Shown: positions 1 to 6,173, counted from the first letter of the stretch. The stretch: 6,173 nt of DNA from M0108 sp964523415 (GCA_964523415.1 CAZFZB010000150.1:1-6173), one strand, 5' to 3'. Notes: a model not told the origin generated them from the sequence alone. Program-made: numbers and translations.

Positions 1-651
1 CATATCGAACCCGGACTCCTGGCACCCACCAAGGTGCTGCTCGCCAACGTCTCGGCCCTGGGCCTGCTGGGCCTTTACGCCCAGGGTCTGCTCAAGCAAC
101 CGGTGGACCTGATCCGCACCCTGATCGCCGCCCTCTTCTTTTCGGTCTTCATGCAGGGCTTTCATCTGCCGGTGGGGCCCTCGGAGCTGCACTTTGTCGG
201 CGCCATGGCCATCTATCTGACCCTGGGCTTCCTGCCCACACTCTATGGCTTCGCCCTGGGACTGCTACTCCAGGGGATGCTGTTCGACCCCCTGGACCTG
301 CAGCATCTGGCGGTCAATGCCCTGTCCCTGATCCTGCCCCTGCTGGCGGTGCATTACGGCCTGGGCCGCCAACTGCGCGAGGCCGCCTGCGGCAAGCGCA
401 TCCGTTGGGCGACCATCGTCAAGCTCGACGCCCTCTATTACAGCGGCGTCACCCTCATGGTGGGCTTCTGGCTACTGGCCGCCGAGGTGGCGACGCCCCT
501 GGCCGCCTGGGCCACCTTCGCGACCTCCTACCTGGCCATCGTCGCCATCGAACCCCTGGTAACCTACGGGGCCCTGCGGCTGCTCAAGCGCCATGAGGAC
601 CGGCCCCTGGTGGCGACCTGCTTCAGCGTTGGCGCCCTCCGGCTGGCTTGA
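1..651 (+). CDS. cbiM: CbiM-like energy-coupling factor (ECF) transporter membrane subunit, cobalt/nickel uptake (5' end just outside the window)
   Basis: This is an integral inner-membrane protein of the CbiM/NikM family, the substrate-binding part of ECF-type Co2+/Ni2+ importers. The reading frame is open from base 1 and begins His-Ile-Glu-Pro-Gly. Family members start Met-His-Ile, so only the ATG is probably missing and the full protein would be about 217 residues. The GTG at 34 is too far inside to be the start. In NikM the metal is held by the N-terminal Met1-His2 and a further His near residue 67; here His2 and a His at about residue 65 (in SELHF) fit that pattern. Hydrophobic stretches at about residues 13-31, 38-54, 63-98 (two helices), 105-123, 145-163 and 168-188 suit six to seven membrane segments. 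The stop codon overlaps the next start by one base (TGATG). No CbiN, CbiQ or CbiO follows. The metal is inferred to be cobalt from the B12 operon context; nickel cannot be excluded. Confidence 0.85.
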   Translation, partial: HIEPGLLAPTKVLLANVSALGLLGLYAQGLLKQPVDLIRTLIAALFFSVFMQGFHLPVGPSELHFVGAMAIYLTLGFLPTLYGFALGLLLQGMLFDPLDLQHLAVNALSLILPLLAVHYGLGRQLREAACGKRIRWATIVKLDALYYSGVTLMVGFWLLAAEVATPLAAWATFATSYLAIVAIEPLVTYGALRLLKRHEDRPLVATCFSVGALRLA

Positions 652-1466
652 TGGGCAAGGTCTGGTTCGTCGGCGCGGGCCCCGGGGACCCCGATCTCAT
701 CACGATCCGGGGTCGGGATCTGGTCGCCCGCGCCGGGGCCATCCTCTACGCCGGGTCCCTGGTTTCGACTACCGCCCTGCGCTGGGCCCCGCCCGGTTGC
801 GTGATCGCCGACTCCAAGGACCTGGATCTGGAGGCCATCGCCGCCTGGCTGATCGACCAGGCCGGACGGCATGAGTGCGTGGTGCGGCTGCAGACCGGCG
901 ACCCCAGCCTCTACGGGGCCCTGATCGAGATGGTCCAGCCCCTGGACGCCGCCGGGATCGAGGTCGGGGTGGTGCCGGGCATCTCCTCGGCCCTGGCCTC
1001 GGCGGCGGCGGCGGTGGAAAGCCTGACCCTGCCGGAGGTGACCCAGACCGTCATCATCACCCGCGTCGCCGGCCGCACTCCCATCCCCGAGGGCGAGTCC
1101 CTGGCGGAACTGGCGCGGCATCACTGCACCCTCTGCATCTTCCTCTCCATCACCCTGCTCAAGGAGATCCAGGCCGAACTCCGGGCGGCGGGCTGGCGCG
1201 AGGATGCCCCGGTGCTGGTGGTCCACAAGGCGAGCTGGCCGGGGGAGGAGGTCATACTGCGCGGTACCCTGGCCGACATCCGTGACCAGTGCCGCGCCGC
1301 CGGTATCCGGAGCCAGGCCATGATCATCGTCAGCCCGGCTCTGGGTTCGCGCCACTGGCCCAGCCTGCACAAATCCAAGCTCTACGATGCCGGATTCAGC
1401 CATCGATTTCGCCGGGGGCTGGGCCCTCTCGGATCACTCCCCAACCCCACCGATGCCCACGAGTAA
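651..1466 (+). CDS. cbiF: Cobalt-precorrin-4 C11-methyltransferase (CbiF/CobM)
   Basis: This cytoplasmic SAM-dependent methyltransferase methylates C11 of (cobalt-)precorrin-4 in corrin ring synthesis. The 271-residue protein has the family signatures in order: glycine-rich FVGAGPGDPDLIT at 6-18, YAGSLV at 33-38, the SAM-binding TGDPSLYGA loop at 82-90, PGISSALASAAA at 109-120, TLPEVTQTVIITR with GRTP at 126-144, and the closing SKLYDAGFSHRFR at 242-254. About 17 residues beyond that motif are an unconserved tail, giving slightly more than the usual 250-260 residues. I chose the ATG at 651 over the in-frame TTG at 648 because the protein then begins MGKVWFVGAGPGDP, as in relatives. The start overlaps the upstream stop as TGATG and I see no clear Shine-Dalgarno, so translation is probably coupled. 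CbiX and CbiD nearby favour the anaerobic role (CbiF) over the aerobic one (CobM); sequence alone does not separate them. Confidence 0.95.
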   Translation: MGKVWFVGAGPGDPDLITIRGRDLVARAGAILYAGSLVSTTALRWAPPGCVIADSKDLDLEAIAAWLIDQAGRHECVVRLQTGDPSLYGALIEMVQPLDAAGIEVGVVPGISSALASAAAAVESLTLPEVTQTVIITRVAGRTPIPEGESLAELARHHCTLCIFLSITLLKEIQAELRAAGWREDAPVLVVHKASWPGEEVILRGTLADIRDQCRAAGIRSQAMIIVSPALGSRHWPSLHKSKLYDAGFSHRFRRGLGPLGSLPNPTDAHE

Positions 1467-1470
1467 ACCC

Positions 1471-1477
1471 GGAGGAG
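1471..1477 (+). promoter_or_regulatory. Ribosome binding site of cbiX
   Basis: GGAGGAG lies 5 bases before the ATG at 1483. It is the strongest Shine-Dalgarno in the window and fixes the cbiX start there, rather than at the in-frame ATG at 1387 inside cbiF. Confidence 0.85.
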
Positions 1478-1482
1478 AGAGC

Positions 1483-2409
1483 ATGCAGGAAACGGTATTA
1501 CTGGTTGGACATGGCTCCCGCGACCCCAACGGGAACCGCGAGGTCGAGGAGTTTGCGCGCCTATGGCGCGAGCGTCAGCCCGAATGGCGCATCCAGGTCT
1601 GTTTCATCGAATTCGCCGACCTTCTGGTGGCGGAGGGGCTGGCCCTGGCCAGCCATGACGCCGACCGGGTCATCGTGGTACCTCTGATCCTCAATGCAGC
1701 CGGACATGTGAAGATGGAACTCCCGGAACACATTGAGGCCGCCAGGGCCCGGTTTCCGGGGACGGAATTCCGCTATGTGCCTCATCTTGGCAGCGAGGCC
1801 GGCATCCTGGGGGTCCTGCAGCGGCGCCTGCACCAGGCCATGGACGAACTGGACCGGCCTGATCCTCAGACCACGGGGGTCATCCTGCTGGGTCGGGGCT
1901 CATCAGACCCCATGGCCAACGGTGAGGTGGCCAAGATGGCCCGCTGGCTCTTCGAGGCCAGCGATCACGATCTGGTGGACATCGCCTTCACCGGGGTAAC
2001 CTATCCCCGGTTGGAACGGGTGGTACAACGCCAGGCCCTCCTGGGCATGACCCAGATCATAATCCTGCCCTATTACCTCTTCACCGGCACCCTCATGGAG
2101 CGCATCAAGCGTCAGATTGGGCACCTGCGACGGCAATACCCCCTGGTACGTGTTGCCCTGGGCACCTATTTTGGTTTCGAGGAGGAAATTTTCGAGCTGC
2201 TGGAGTTGCGTATTCGCGAGGGACAGGAAGGGACCGGCCTTCTGGCATGCGATGGCTGCAAGTACCGGGAGATGGCACGGGACCAGGGCCTTGGGCATCA
2301 CCACCATGATTCCCGGTTGGACCTGGTTCATGGCCACGACCAGGCCCATGATCATGGCACCCGGGATCATCAGGGAAGATTTCCAACCCTGGGGAGTGGC
2401 AGACATTGA
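1483..2409 (+). CDS. cbiX: Sirohydrochlorin cobaltochelatase, long form (CbiX)
   Basis: This cytoplasmic chelatase inserts Co2+ into sirohydrochlorin, the committing step of anaerobic B12 synthesis. The 308-residue protein holds two tandem CbiX domains. The N-terminal one (about 1-125) has LVGHGSRDPN with His10 and PLILNAAGHVK with His75, the pair expected to bind metal and catalyse insertion. The second (about 131-245) has GRGSSDPMAN where His is replaced by Arg, plus ILPYYLFTGTLMERI; it looks structural, as in other long forms. A C-terminal extension carries a CDGC pair (Cys256, Cys259) followed by KYR, then a His-rich tail at 272-296. Similar tails with an Fe-S motif are known in Bacillus megaterium CbiX. 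The start at 1483 has a strong ribosome binding site and directly precedes the conserved strand; it lies 16 bases after the cbiF stop. Its presence argues for the early-cobalt pathway. A siroheme ferrochelatase is a less likely alternative given the operon and the tail. Confidence 0.93.
   Translation: MQETVLLVGHGSRDPNGNREVEEFARLWRERQPEWRIQVCFIEFADLLVAEGLALASHDADRVIVVPLILNAAGHVKMELPEHIEAARARFPGTEFRYVPHLGSEAGILGVLQRRLHQAMDELDRPDPQTTGVILLGRGSSDPMANGEVAKMARWLFEASDHDLVDIAFTGVTYPRLERVVQRQALLGMTQIIILPYYLFTGTLMERIKRQIGHLRRQYPLVRVALGTYFGFEEEIFELLELRIREGQEGTGLLACDGCKYREMARDQGLGHHHHDSRLDLVHGHDQAHDHGTRDHQGRFPTLGSGRH
2248..2370 (+). other. CysXXCys plus His-rich C-terminal extension of CbiX
   Basis: This part of cbiX encodes residues 256-296. 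It holds Cys256 and Cys259, then four consecutive histidines at 272-275 and further histidines at 283, 285, 289, 291 and 296, interleaved with Asp. The composition is that of a metal-binding tail, probably for cobalt storage or delivery to the chelatase; the role is inferred from composition and from known CbiX tails. Confidence 0.75.
2391..2396 (+). promoter_or_regulatory. Probable ribosome binding site for the TTG start of cbiC
   Basis: GGGGAG lies 9 bases before the TTG at 2406, inside the end of cbiX. It supports this unusual start codon, for which no ATG or GTG stands at an equivalent place. Confidence 0.55.
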
Positions 2410-3089
2410 GCCCTGGCCTTCCCATTACGGAGCAACTGACCCAGGCGGGCCGGGATATCGAACAGGCCTCCTTCGCCATCATCGACCAGGAGGCTGGACC
2501 GCATGGTTACAGCGCCGAACAGTGGCCCCTGGTGCGGCGTCTGATCCACGCCTCCGCCGATTTCGAATTCAATGGGCTGACGCAATTTCACCCGCGGGCG
2601 ATCAGGGCGGGTATCGAGGTGCTACGCGCGGGGCGCCCTATCGTCGTGGATGTGGACATGATCCGGGTCGGCGTCTCCCAGCCTCGTCTGGACCATTTTG
2701 GCGTCGAGATCCATCACTTCATCAAGGACGAGGACGTCATCCACCTGGCCCGGGCCGAGGGCAGCACCCGCGCCGTCCAGGCCATGCGCAAGGCAAGGCG
2801 CTTGGGCCTCCTCGACGGCGCCCTGGTGGCCATCGGCAATGCCCCGACCGCCCTGCTGGAGGTGCTTCGTCAGATCCGCGCGGAGGGGGCGCAACCGGGT
2901 CTGATCATCGGCATGCCGGTGGGCTTCGTTTCCGCAGCCGAATCCAAGGAGGAGCTAGCCCAACTCCAGGATATCCCGTGGATTCTGACCCAGGGACGCA
3001 AGGGTGGCTCCACCCTGGTGGTCGCTGCCATCCATGCCCTGCTGGCCTTGGCCGAGGCCCGGGAACCGAAAAGGGGTCAGGCCGGCTGA
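2406..3089 (+). CDS. cbiC: Cobalt-precorrin-8 methylmutase (CbiC/CobH)
   Basis: This cytoplasmic mutase moves the methyl group from C11 to C12 of (cobalt-)precorrin-8 to yield (cob)yrinate. The 227-residue protein has the family core: GRDIEQASFAIID near 15-27, the RRLIHASADFEF motif at 44-55 with the presumed catalytic His48, and VDVDMIRVGV from about 81. It also has AIGNAPTALL and GMPVGFVSAAESKEEL in the C-terminal half, where the substrate is gripped. It is slightly longer than the usual 205-215 residues because of both ends. The likely start is a TTG overlapping the cbiX stop by four bases (TTGA). The usual family N-terminus of about 10-15 residues before the IE..SF segment supports it, and no ATG or GTG lies in frame before the conserved region. 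The overlap implies translational coupling to cbiX. The family is certain; cobalt-containing substrate is inferred from the neighbours. Confidence 0.94.
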   Translation: MSPGLPITEQLTQAGRDIEQASFAIIDQEAGPHGYSAEQWPLVRRLIHASADFEFNGLTQFHPRAIRAGIEVLRAGRPIVVDVDMIRVGVSQPRLDHFGVEIHHFIKDEDVIHLARAEGSTRAVQAMRKARRLGLLDGALVAIGNAPTALLEVLRQIRAEGAQPGLIIGMPVGFVSAAESKEELAQLQDIPWILTQGRKGGSTLVVAAIHALLALAEAREPKRGQAG

Positions 3090-4264
3090 TGGCCCTGGCG
3101 GCAAAAAAAGGGCGTCGCCTGCGCACGGGTTTCACCACGGGTGCCTGCGCGGCCGCCGCCGCCCGCGCGGCCACGGCGGGGCTGGTGAGCGGTGAGGTAC
3201 CCAGGAGCGTTCCCTGTCTGCTCCCCAACGGCCAGTGGGTCGCATTCACCGTGACGGAGGGTCGCCATGAGGGGGGCTCGGCCCACGCCGAGGTGATCAA
3301 GGATGCCGGGGACGACCCTGATTGCACCCATGGCGCCCATCTCACCGCCGATGTCCGCCCCCTTCCCCGCGCCCCCGGCGAGGTGCGCCTGCTCGGCGGC
3401 TCGGGGGTCGGTACCGTCACCTTGCCAGGTCTGGGGTTGGAGGTCGGAGGTCCGGCCATCAATCCCGTGCCGCGCCACAACATCGAGGAGAACGTCCGCG
3501 CCGCCGCCGGTCCATGGCTGGCGGAGCGTGGCCTGGAGGTCATCATCTCGGTACCCGGCGGCGACAGGATGGCATTGAAAACCCTCAACCCCCGCCTCGG
3601 CATCCTGGGGGGTATCTCCATCCTCGGCACCTCTGGCATCGTACGCCCCTACTCCACCGCCTCCTTCCGGGCCAGCGTGGTCCAGGGTATCGAGGTCGCC
3701 GCCGCCCAGGGCCAGGATACCCTGGTCCTCACCACCGGCGGCCGCACCGAGAAATTCGTCATGCGGGCCCTGCCCCATCTGTCCCCCGCCTGCTTTGTCC
3801 AGATGGGCGACTTTACGGGCGTCGCCCTGGATACCGCCGTCAAGCAGGGCCTTCGCCAGATCATCATCGGTTGCATGGTGGGCAAGCTCGCCAAGATGGC
3901 CCAGGGTGAGACCCTTACCCACGCCCGGCGCGCCGAGGTGAATCGGGACCTGCTCGCGGCTCTGGCCCGGGAGTGCGGGGCGCCAACCGAGGTTTGCGAG
4001 GCCATCCGCCAGGCAGAAACCGCCCGTTACGCGGCGGAACGCCTGACGGCCCTGGGCCTTGGCCAGGCCTTTCATCAGGCCCTGGCCCAGAGCCTGGTGC
4101 GGACCCTGGTGAGGCGCTATCCCGGCCTATTTTCGCTACGGGTGATGGTGTGCGATTTCGAGGGCGAGCGGCTGATCGCCGAGGCGCGGGGCAACCTGGA
4201 GGTCAGCCCCACATCTGGTTTCGGCCCCGGATATCCCCATGGGTCGGAAGTCAGGGATGCCTGA
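3089..4264 (+). CDS. cbiD: Cobalt-precorrin-5B C1-methyltransferase (CbiD)
   Basis: CbiD methylates C1 of cobalt-precorrin-5B with SAM and is specific to the anaerobic pathway, which makes it the best pathway marker here. The 391-residue protein shows RTGFTTGACAAAAARAA at 12-28, a GGPAINPVPRHNIEENVR region at 120-137, and GISILGTSGIVRPYS with SFRASV at 175-197. It also has TTGGRTEKFV at 215-224, GDFTGVALD at 240-248 and IIGCMVGKLAKMAQGETLTHA at 259-279. Length is a little above the usual 360-380, with extra residues at the C-terminus. The ATG at 3089 overlaps the cbiC stop by one base (TGATG) and directly precedes the conserved N-terminal motif. Only a weak AAGGGG stands 12 bases upstream, so coupling is likely. 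The same frame is open far upstream (to 2117), but that part has no CbiD similarity and is a shadow of cbiX and cbiC. Confidence 0.96.
   Translation: MALAAKKGRRLRTGFTTGACAAAAARAATAGLVSGEVPRSVPCLLPNGQWVAFTVTEGRHEGGSAHAEVIKDAGDDPDCTHGAHLTADVRPLPRAPGEVRLLGGSGVGTVTLPGLGLEVGGPAINPVPRHNIEENVRAAAGPWLAERGLEVIISVPGGDRMALKTLNPRLGILGGISILGTSGIVRPYSTASFRASVVQGIEVAAAQGQDTLVLTTGGRTEKFVMRALPHLSPACFVQMGDFTGVALDTAVKQGLRQIIIGCMVGKLAKMAQGETLTHARRAEVNRDLLAALARECGAPTEVCEAIRQAETARYAAERLTALGLGQAFHQALAQSLVRTLVRRYPGLFSLRVMVCDFEGERLIAEARGNLEVSPTSGFGPGYPHGSEVRDA
4246..4250 (+). promoter_or_regulatory. Ribosome binding site of cobL
   Basis: GGAAG stands 6 bases before the ATG at 4257, inside the end of cbiD. It favours this start over the in-frame ATG at 4239, which has no comparable site. 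Confidence 0.6.
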
Positions 4265-5654
4265 CCTGCCCCCCTCGCACCCCTGCCGGATCATCGGCGT
4301 CCTGGACGACGGTCCCGCCGGCCTGACCCCGGCTAACCTGGCCCACCTCCAAGCGGCGGACCTGGTGATCGGCGGCACGCGCCTCCTGAATCTTTGTGCC
4401 AGCCACCTGTCACCCCAGGCCGAACTCCGCGATGCGACGGGCCGCCTGGGCAGAGTCCCGGACTGGATCCGCGCGGCCCTGGCCGCCGGTCGGCGGACCC
4501 TGGTGCTGGCCACGGGCGATCCCTTGTGCCACGGCATCGGCGGATTCCTACGCGCCCGGCTTCCCGATCTTCCCCTGGAGATCCTGCCCAACCTGTCCAC
4601 GGTACAGGTCGCCTGCGCCCATCTCGGCCTGGCCTGGCAGGATATCCGCATCCTGTCCGTCCACGGCAGGGACAGCGGCGAATGGCGGGAGGGTGCGGGT
4701 CCCGAACACGCGCTGTACCCCATCCTGCAGGCCCTCCAGAACACGGGCGCCGCTCCCCGCCAGGACTCAGGGGTTGATACCGGTCGGGATGCCATCTCAA
4801 ACCCCGTCGGTGTCTCCAGGCCTGACCCAGTCATGGGGGCCCTGGCCATCCTCACCAGCCCGGCCAACAGCCCGGATCGTATCGCCCGCATGTTGGTTGA
4901 GGAGGGCCTGGGCGATCACTTCCGCATGAGGGTCGCGGCACGCCTGCGGCGGGTGGACGAGCAGGTGATCGCCGATTGTGCCTTGGCAGATGCCGCCGCC
5001 AGGACCTTTGCCGAGCCCAATGTCGTCTTCCTGACCCCTCAGGTTCCCACCCCGGCACCGGTCCTTTTCGGCCTGGCGGATGACCGCTTTCGCCAGCGCC
5101 AGCCCGATCGGGGTCTGATCACCAAGCGCGAGGTCCGGGCCCTGGCCCTCGCCCGCCTGCAACTGCGTGCCGACAGCATCGTCTGGGACATAGGTGCCGG
5201 GTCCGGCGCCCTGGGTCTGGAGGCGGCCCGTCTTTGCCCCCAGGGCTTCGTCCACGCCATCGAGAAGAATCCCGAGGATGCCGCCATCGCCCGGGAGAAC
5301 CGCCATCGCCTCGCCATCACCAATTACCGCCTGATCCAGGCCAGGGCCCCTCAAGGCCTGGCGGACTGGCCGGACCCCGACGCCGTCTTCATCGGCGGTT
5401 CAGGCGGTGAGCTCGCCGCCCTGATCCAACTCGCCCTGGGCCGTCTGCCTGCCGAGGGCTGGCTGGTAATGAATTTCGTCACCTTCGAGAACCTGCACCT
5501 CGCCATGACCACATTGAAGACCTTGCAAGCCCGTTGGGATGTCACCCAGATCCAGGCCGCGCGCAGCCAACCCCTCCTCGCTGGCCACCGCCTGGTGCCC
5601 GAGAACCCAGTGTGGATCCTGGCCGCCACGCCGGTTGACCGCCATGACCCCTAA
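4257..5654 (+). CDS. cobL: Bifunctional cobalt-precorrin C5/C15-methyltransferase and decarboxylase (CbiE-CbiT fusion, CobL)
   Basis: This cytoplasmic SAM-dependent enzyme carries two domains. The CbiE half (about 10-255) is a tetrapyrrole methyltransferase for C5, with IIGVLDDGPAGLTP at 12-25, the LATGDPLCHGIGG loop at 84-96 and ILPNLSTVQ at 109-117. The CbiT half (about 280-455) is a Rossmann methyltransferase that methylates C15 and removes the C12 acetate carboxyl. It has GLITKREVRALAL at 286-298, the SAM motif DIGAGSGALGLEAA at 311-324, an acidic Glu at about 336 after the second strand, and FIGGSGGEL at 378-386. Fused CobL proteins are usually about 400-415 residues; this one is 465. 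Much of the excess is an apparent insertion at about 161-194 between SVHGRD and AILTSPANSPDRIA of the CbiE half. The gene overlaps cbiD by 8 bases. The alternative ATG at 4239 would add six residues. The frame is intact with all key motifs present, so both activities are expected. Confidence 0.94.
   Translation: MPDLPPSHPCRIIGVLDDGPAGLTPANLAHLQAADLVIGGTRLLNLCASHLSPQAELRDATGRLGRVPDWIRAALAAGRRTLVLATGDPLCHGIGGFLRARLPDLPLEILPNLSTVQVACAHLGLAWQDIRILSVHGRDSGEWREGAGPEHALYPILQALQNTGAAPRQDSGVDTGRDAISNPVGVSRPDPVMGALAILTSPANSPDRIARMLVEEGLGDHFRMRVAARLRRVDEQVIADCALADAAARTFAEPNVVFLTPQVPTPAPVLFGLADDRFRQRQPDRGLITKREVRALALARLQLRADSIVWDIGAGSGALGLEAARLCPQGFVHAIEKNPEDAAIARENRHRLAITNYRLIQARAPQGLADWPDPDAVFIGGSGGELAALIQLALGRLPAEGWLVMNFVTFENLHLAMTTLKTLQARWDVTQIQAARSQPLLAGHRLVPENPVWILAATPVDRHDP
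4737..4838 (+). other. Apparent lineage-specific insertion in the CbiE domain of CobL
   Basis: This encodes about residues 161-194 of CobL, a polar stretch rich in Gly, Pro, Asp and Ser. In typical CbiE proteins the helix after the HGR motif runs almost directly into the strand ending in the Asn/Ser-Pro segment; here the linker is about 34 residues longer. The reading frame is kept and no stop or shift is seen. Boundaries are judged from memory of the family, without an alignment. Confidence 0.6.
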
Positions 5655-6173
5655 GGGCTGCCTCTACGGCCTCAGCCTGGGTCCCGGCGATCCGGGGCTC
5701 ATCACTCGCCGGGCCTGGGAACTGCTGAGGGGCGAGGGACTCTGGGCCTATCCGGTGCGCAAGGTGGGCGGGGACAGCTTTGCCCTGGACATAGTGCAGC
5801 GCGCCGGGTTGGCCATACCGGAAACCGCCATCCCCCTCTGTTTTCCCATGACCCACAACCCCGAGATCCTGGCCAGGCACTGGCTGACCGCGGCGCAAAG
5901 GGTCCTGGAACGGCTGGAGGCAGGACGGGATGTCTGCTTCCTGGTGGAAGGCGATGCCTCCACCTATTCCACCTTCGGCCACCTGGCACGCACCGTCACC
6001 ACCTTGGATGAAGGTATTCGGGTGGAGGTGGTGGCGGGGGTCACCTCCTACCAAGCCGCCGCCGCCCACCTGGGGCTGCCCCTGGCGGACGCCGACGATA
6101 CCCTGGCCATTCTCCCCGCCGGGTATGGCATCCACACCATCGATCAGTTACTGGACGAGTTCGACTCCCTGGT
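5644..6173 (+). CDS. cbiL: Cobalt-factor II/cobalt-precorrin-2 C20-methyltransferase (CbiL/CobI), 3' end outside the window
   Basis: This SAM-dependent methyltransferase adds the C20 methyl group to the factor II/precorrin-2 stage of the corrin pathway. The 176 complete codons read open to the right edge. They show LSLGPGDPGLIT at 10-21, the WAYPVRK segment at 34-40, the SAM loop VEGDASTYSTFGHL at 101-114, AGVTSYQAAAAHLGLPLA at 131-148 and DTLAILPAGY at 152-161. All are typical of CobI/CbiL and set it apart from the CbiF and CbiE relatives in this operon. The family is about 230-245 residues long, so roughly 60 are missing. The ATG at 5644 overlaps the cobL stop by 11 bases. No good Shine-Dalgarno is visible, which again suggests coupling. 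The EGD loop lacks the usual Pro after Asp (EGDA), which also occurs in this family. CbiL (cobalt-bearing substrate) is preferred over CobI because of cbiX and cbiD. Confidence 0.92.
   Translation, partial: MTPKGCLYGLSLGPGDPGLITRRAWELLRGEGLWAYPVRKVGGDSFALDIVQRAGLAIPETAIPLCFPMTHNPEILARHWLTAAQRVLERLEAGRDVCFLVEGDASTYSTFGHLARTVTTLDEGIRVEVVAGVTSYQAAAAHLGLPLADADDTLAILPAGYGIHTIDQLLDEFDSL

Noticed and set aside
564..1403. Long open frame on the minus strand (279 codons) opposite cbiF
   Set aside because: It lies antisense to a certain gene, has low-complexity Gly/Asp/Gln composition typical of shadow frames in GC-rich DNA, and matches no family I recognise.
1387..1482. Upstream extension of cbiX by 32 codons from an in-frame ATG
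   Set aside because: It overlaps conserved cbiF sequence, has no family similarity, and the ATG at 1483 has a far better ribosome binding site.
1467..1482. Intergenic gap before cbiX as a site for a promoter or terminator
   Set aside because: Sixteen bases hold only the ribosome binding site; there is no room for a promoter or hairpin.
2346..2357. Perfect 12-base palindrome CCATGATCATGG as a possible operator
   Set aside because: It lies inside the His/Asp-coding tail of cbiX, where alternating CAT/CAC and GAT/GAC codons produce such palindromes by chance, and no promoter or gap is nearby.
2117..3088. Upstream extension of the cbiD frame by 324 codons
   Set aside because: It overlaps cbiX and all of cbiC in another frame and reads as Arg/Pro/Gly-rich shadow; CbiD similarity starts only after 3089.
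3077..4075. Long open frame on the minus strand (332 codons) opposite cbiD
   Set aside because: Same reasons: it is fully antisense to conserved CbiD motifs, with Gly/Ala/Asp-biased composition and no recognisable domain.
4770..4805. Short inverted repeat GGGGTT/AACCCC as a possible terminator or mobile element end
   Set aside because: The stem is only six bases, has no T-run, and sits in the middle of an intact gene; noted only as a weak hint with the insertion.

Overview
The window is a stretch of a GC-rich (about two-thirds G+C by eye) bacterial chromosome. It is almost entirely filled by one plus-strand operon for anaerobic (early cobalt insertion) cobalamin biosynthesis. Gene content, overlapping genes and codon choice suit a proteobacterium. 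Cobalamin operons of this make-up, with CbiX, CbiD and a fused CobL-type CbiET, are familiar from high-GC gammaproteobacteria such as purple sulfur bacteria, but the assignment to a group is an inference and is weak.

Layout, all on the + strand: (1) a CbiM-like membrane component for cobalt (or nickel) uptake, lacking only its ATG at the left edge, 1-651; (2) cbiF/cobM, C11-methyltransferase, 651-1466; (3) cbiX, long two-domain cobaltochelatase with a His-rich tail, 1483-2409; (4) cbiC/cobH, methylmutase, 2406-3089; (5) cbiD, C1-methyltransferase, 3089-4264; (6) cobL, a CbiE-CbiT fusion, 4257-5654; (7) cbiL/cobI, C20-methyltransferase, 5644 to beyond the right edge. The only gap between genes is 16 bases before cbiX. 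All other junctions overlap by 1 to 11 bases, so a single transcript with translational coupling is likely. No promoter, riboswitch or terminator lies inside the window, and there is no non-coding stretch of any size.

How the genes work together: the CbiM-like protein would bring in Co2+. CbiX inserts it into sirohydrochlorin to give cobalt-factor II. CbiL methylates C20 of the factor II/precorrin-2 stage. CbiF methylates C11 of cobalt-precorrin-4, and CbiD methylates C1 of cobalt-precorrin-5B. CbiT methylates C15 and decarboxylates the C12 acetate side chain, CbiE methylates C5, and CbiC moves the C11 methyl to C12 to give cobyrinate. CbiH (C17 methylation), CbiG (lactone opening) and CbiJ/CobK (reduction) are absent here and are expected just outside, most likely downstream.

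I see no evidence of a new biological system. The points that merit a second look are an apparent insertion of about 34 residues inside the CbiE half of CobL, the metal-binding tail of CbiX, and a lone CbiM-like subunit leading straight into biosynthetic genes.
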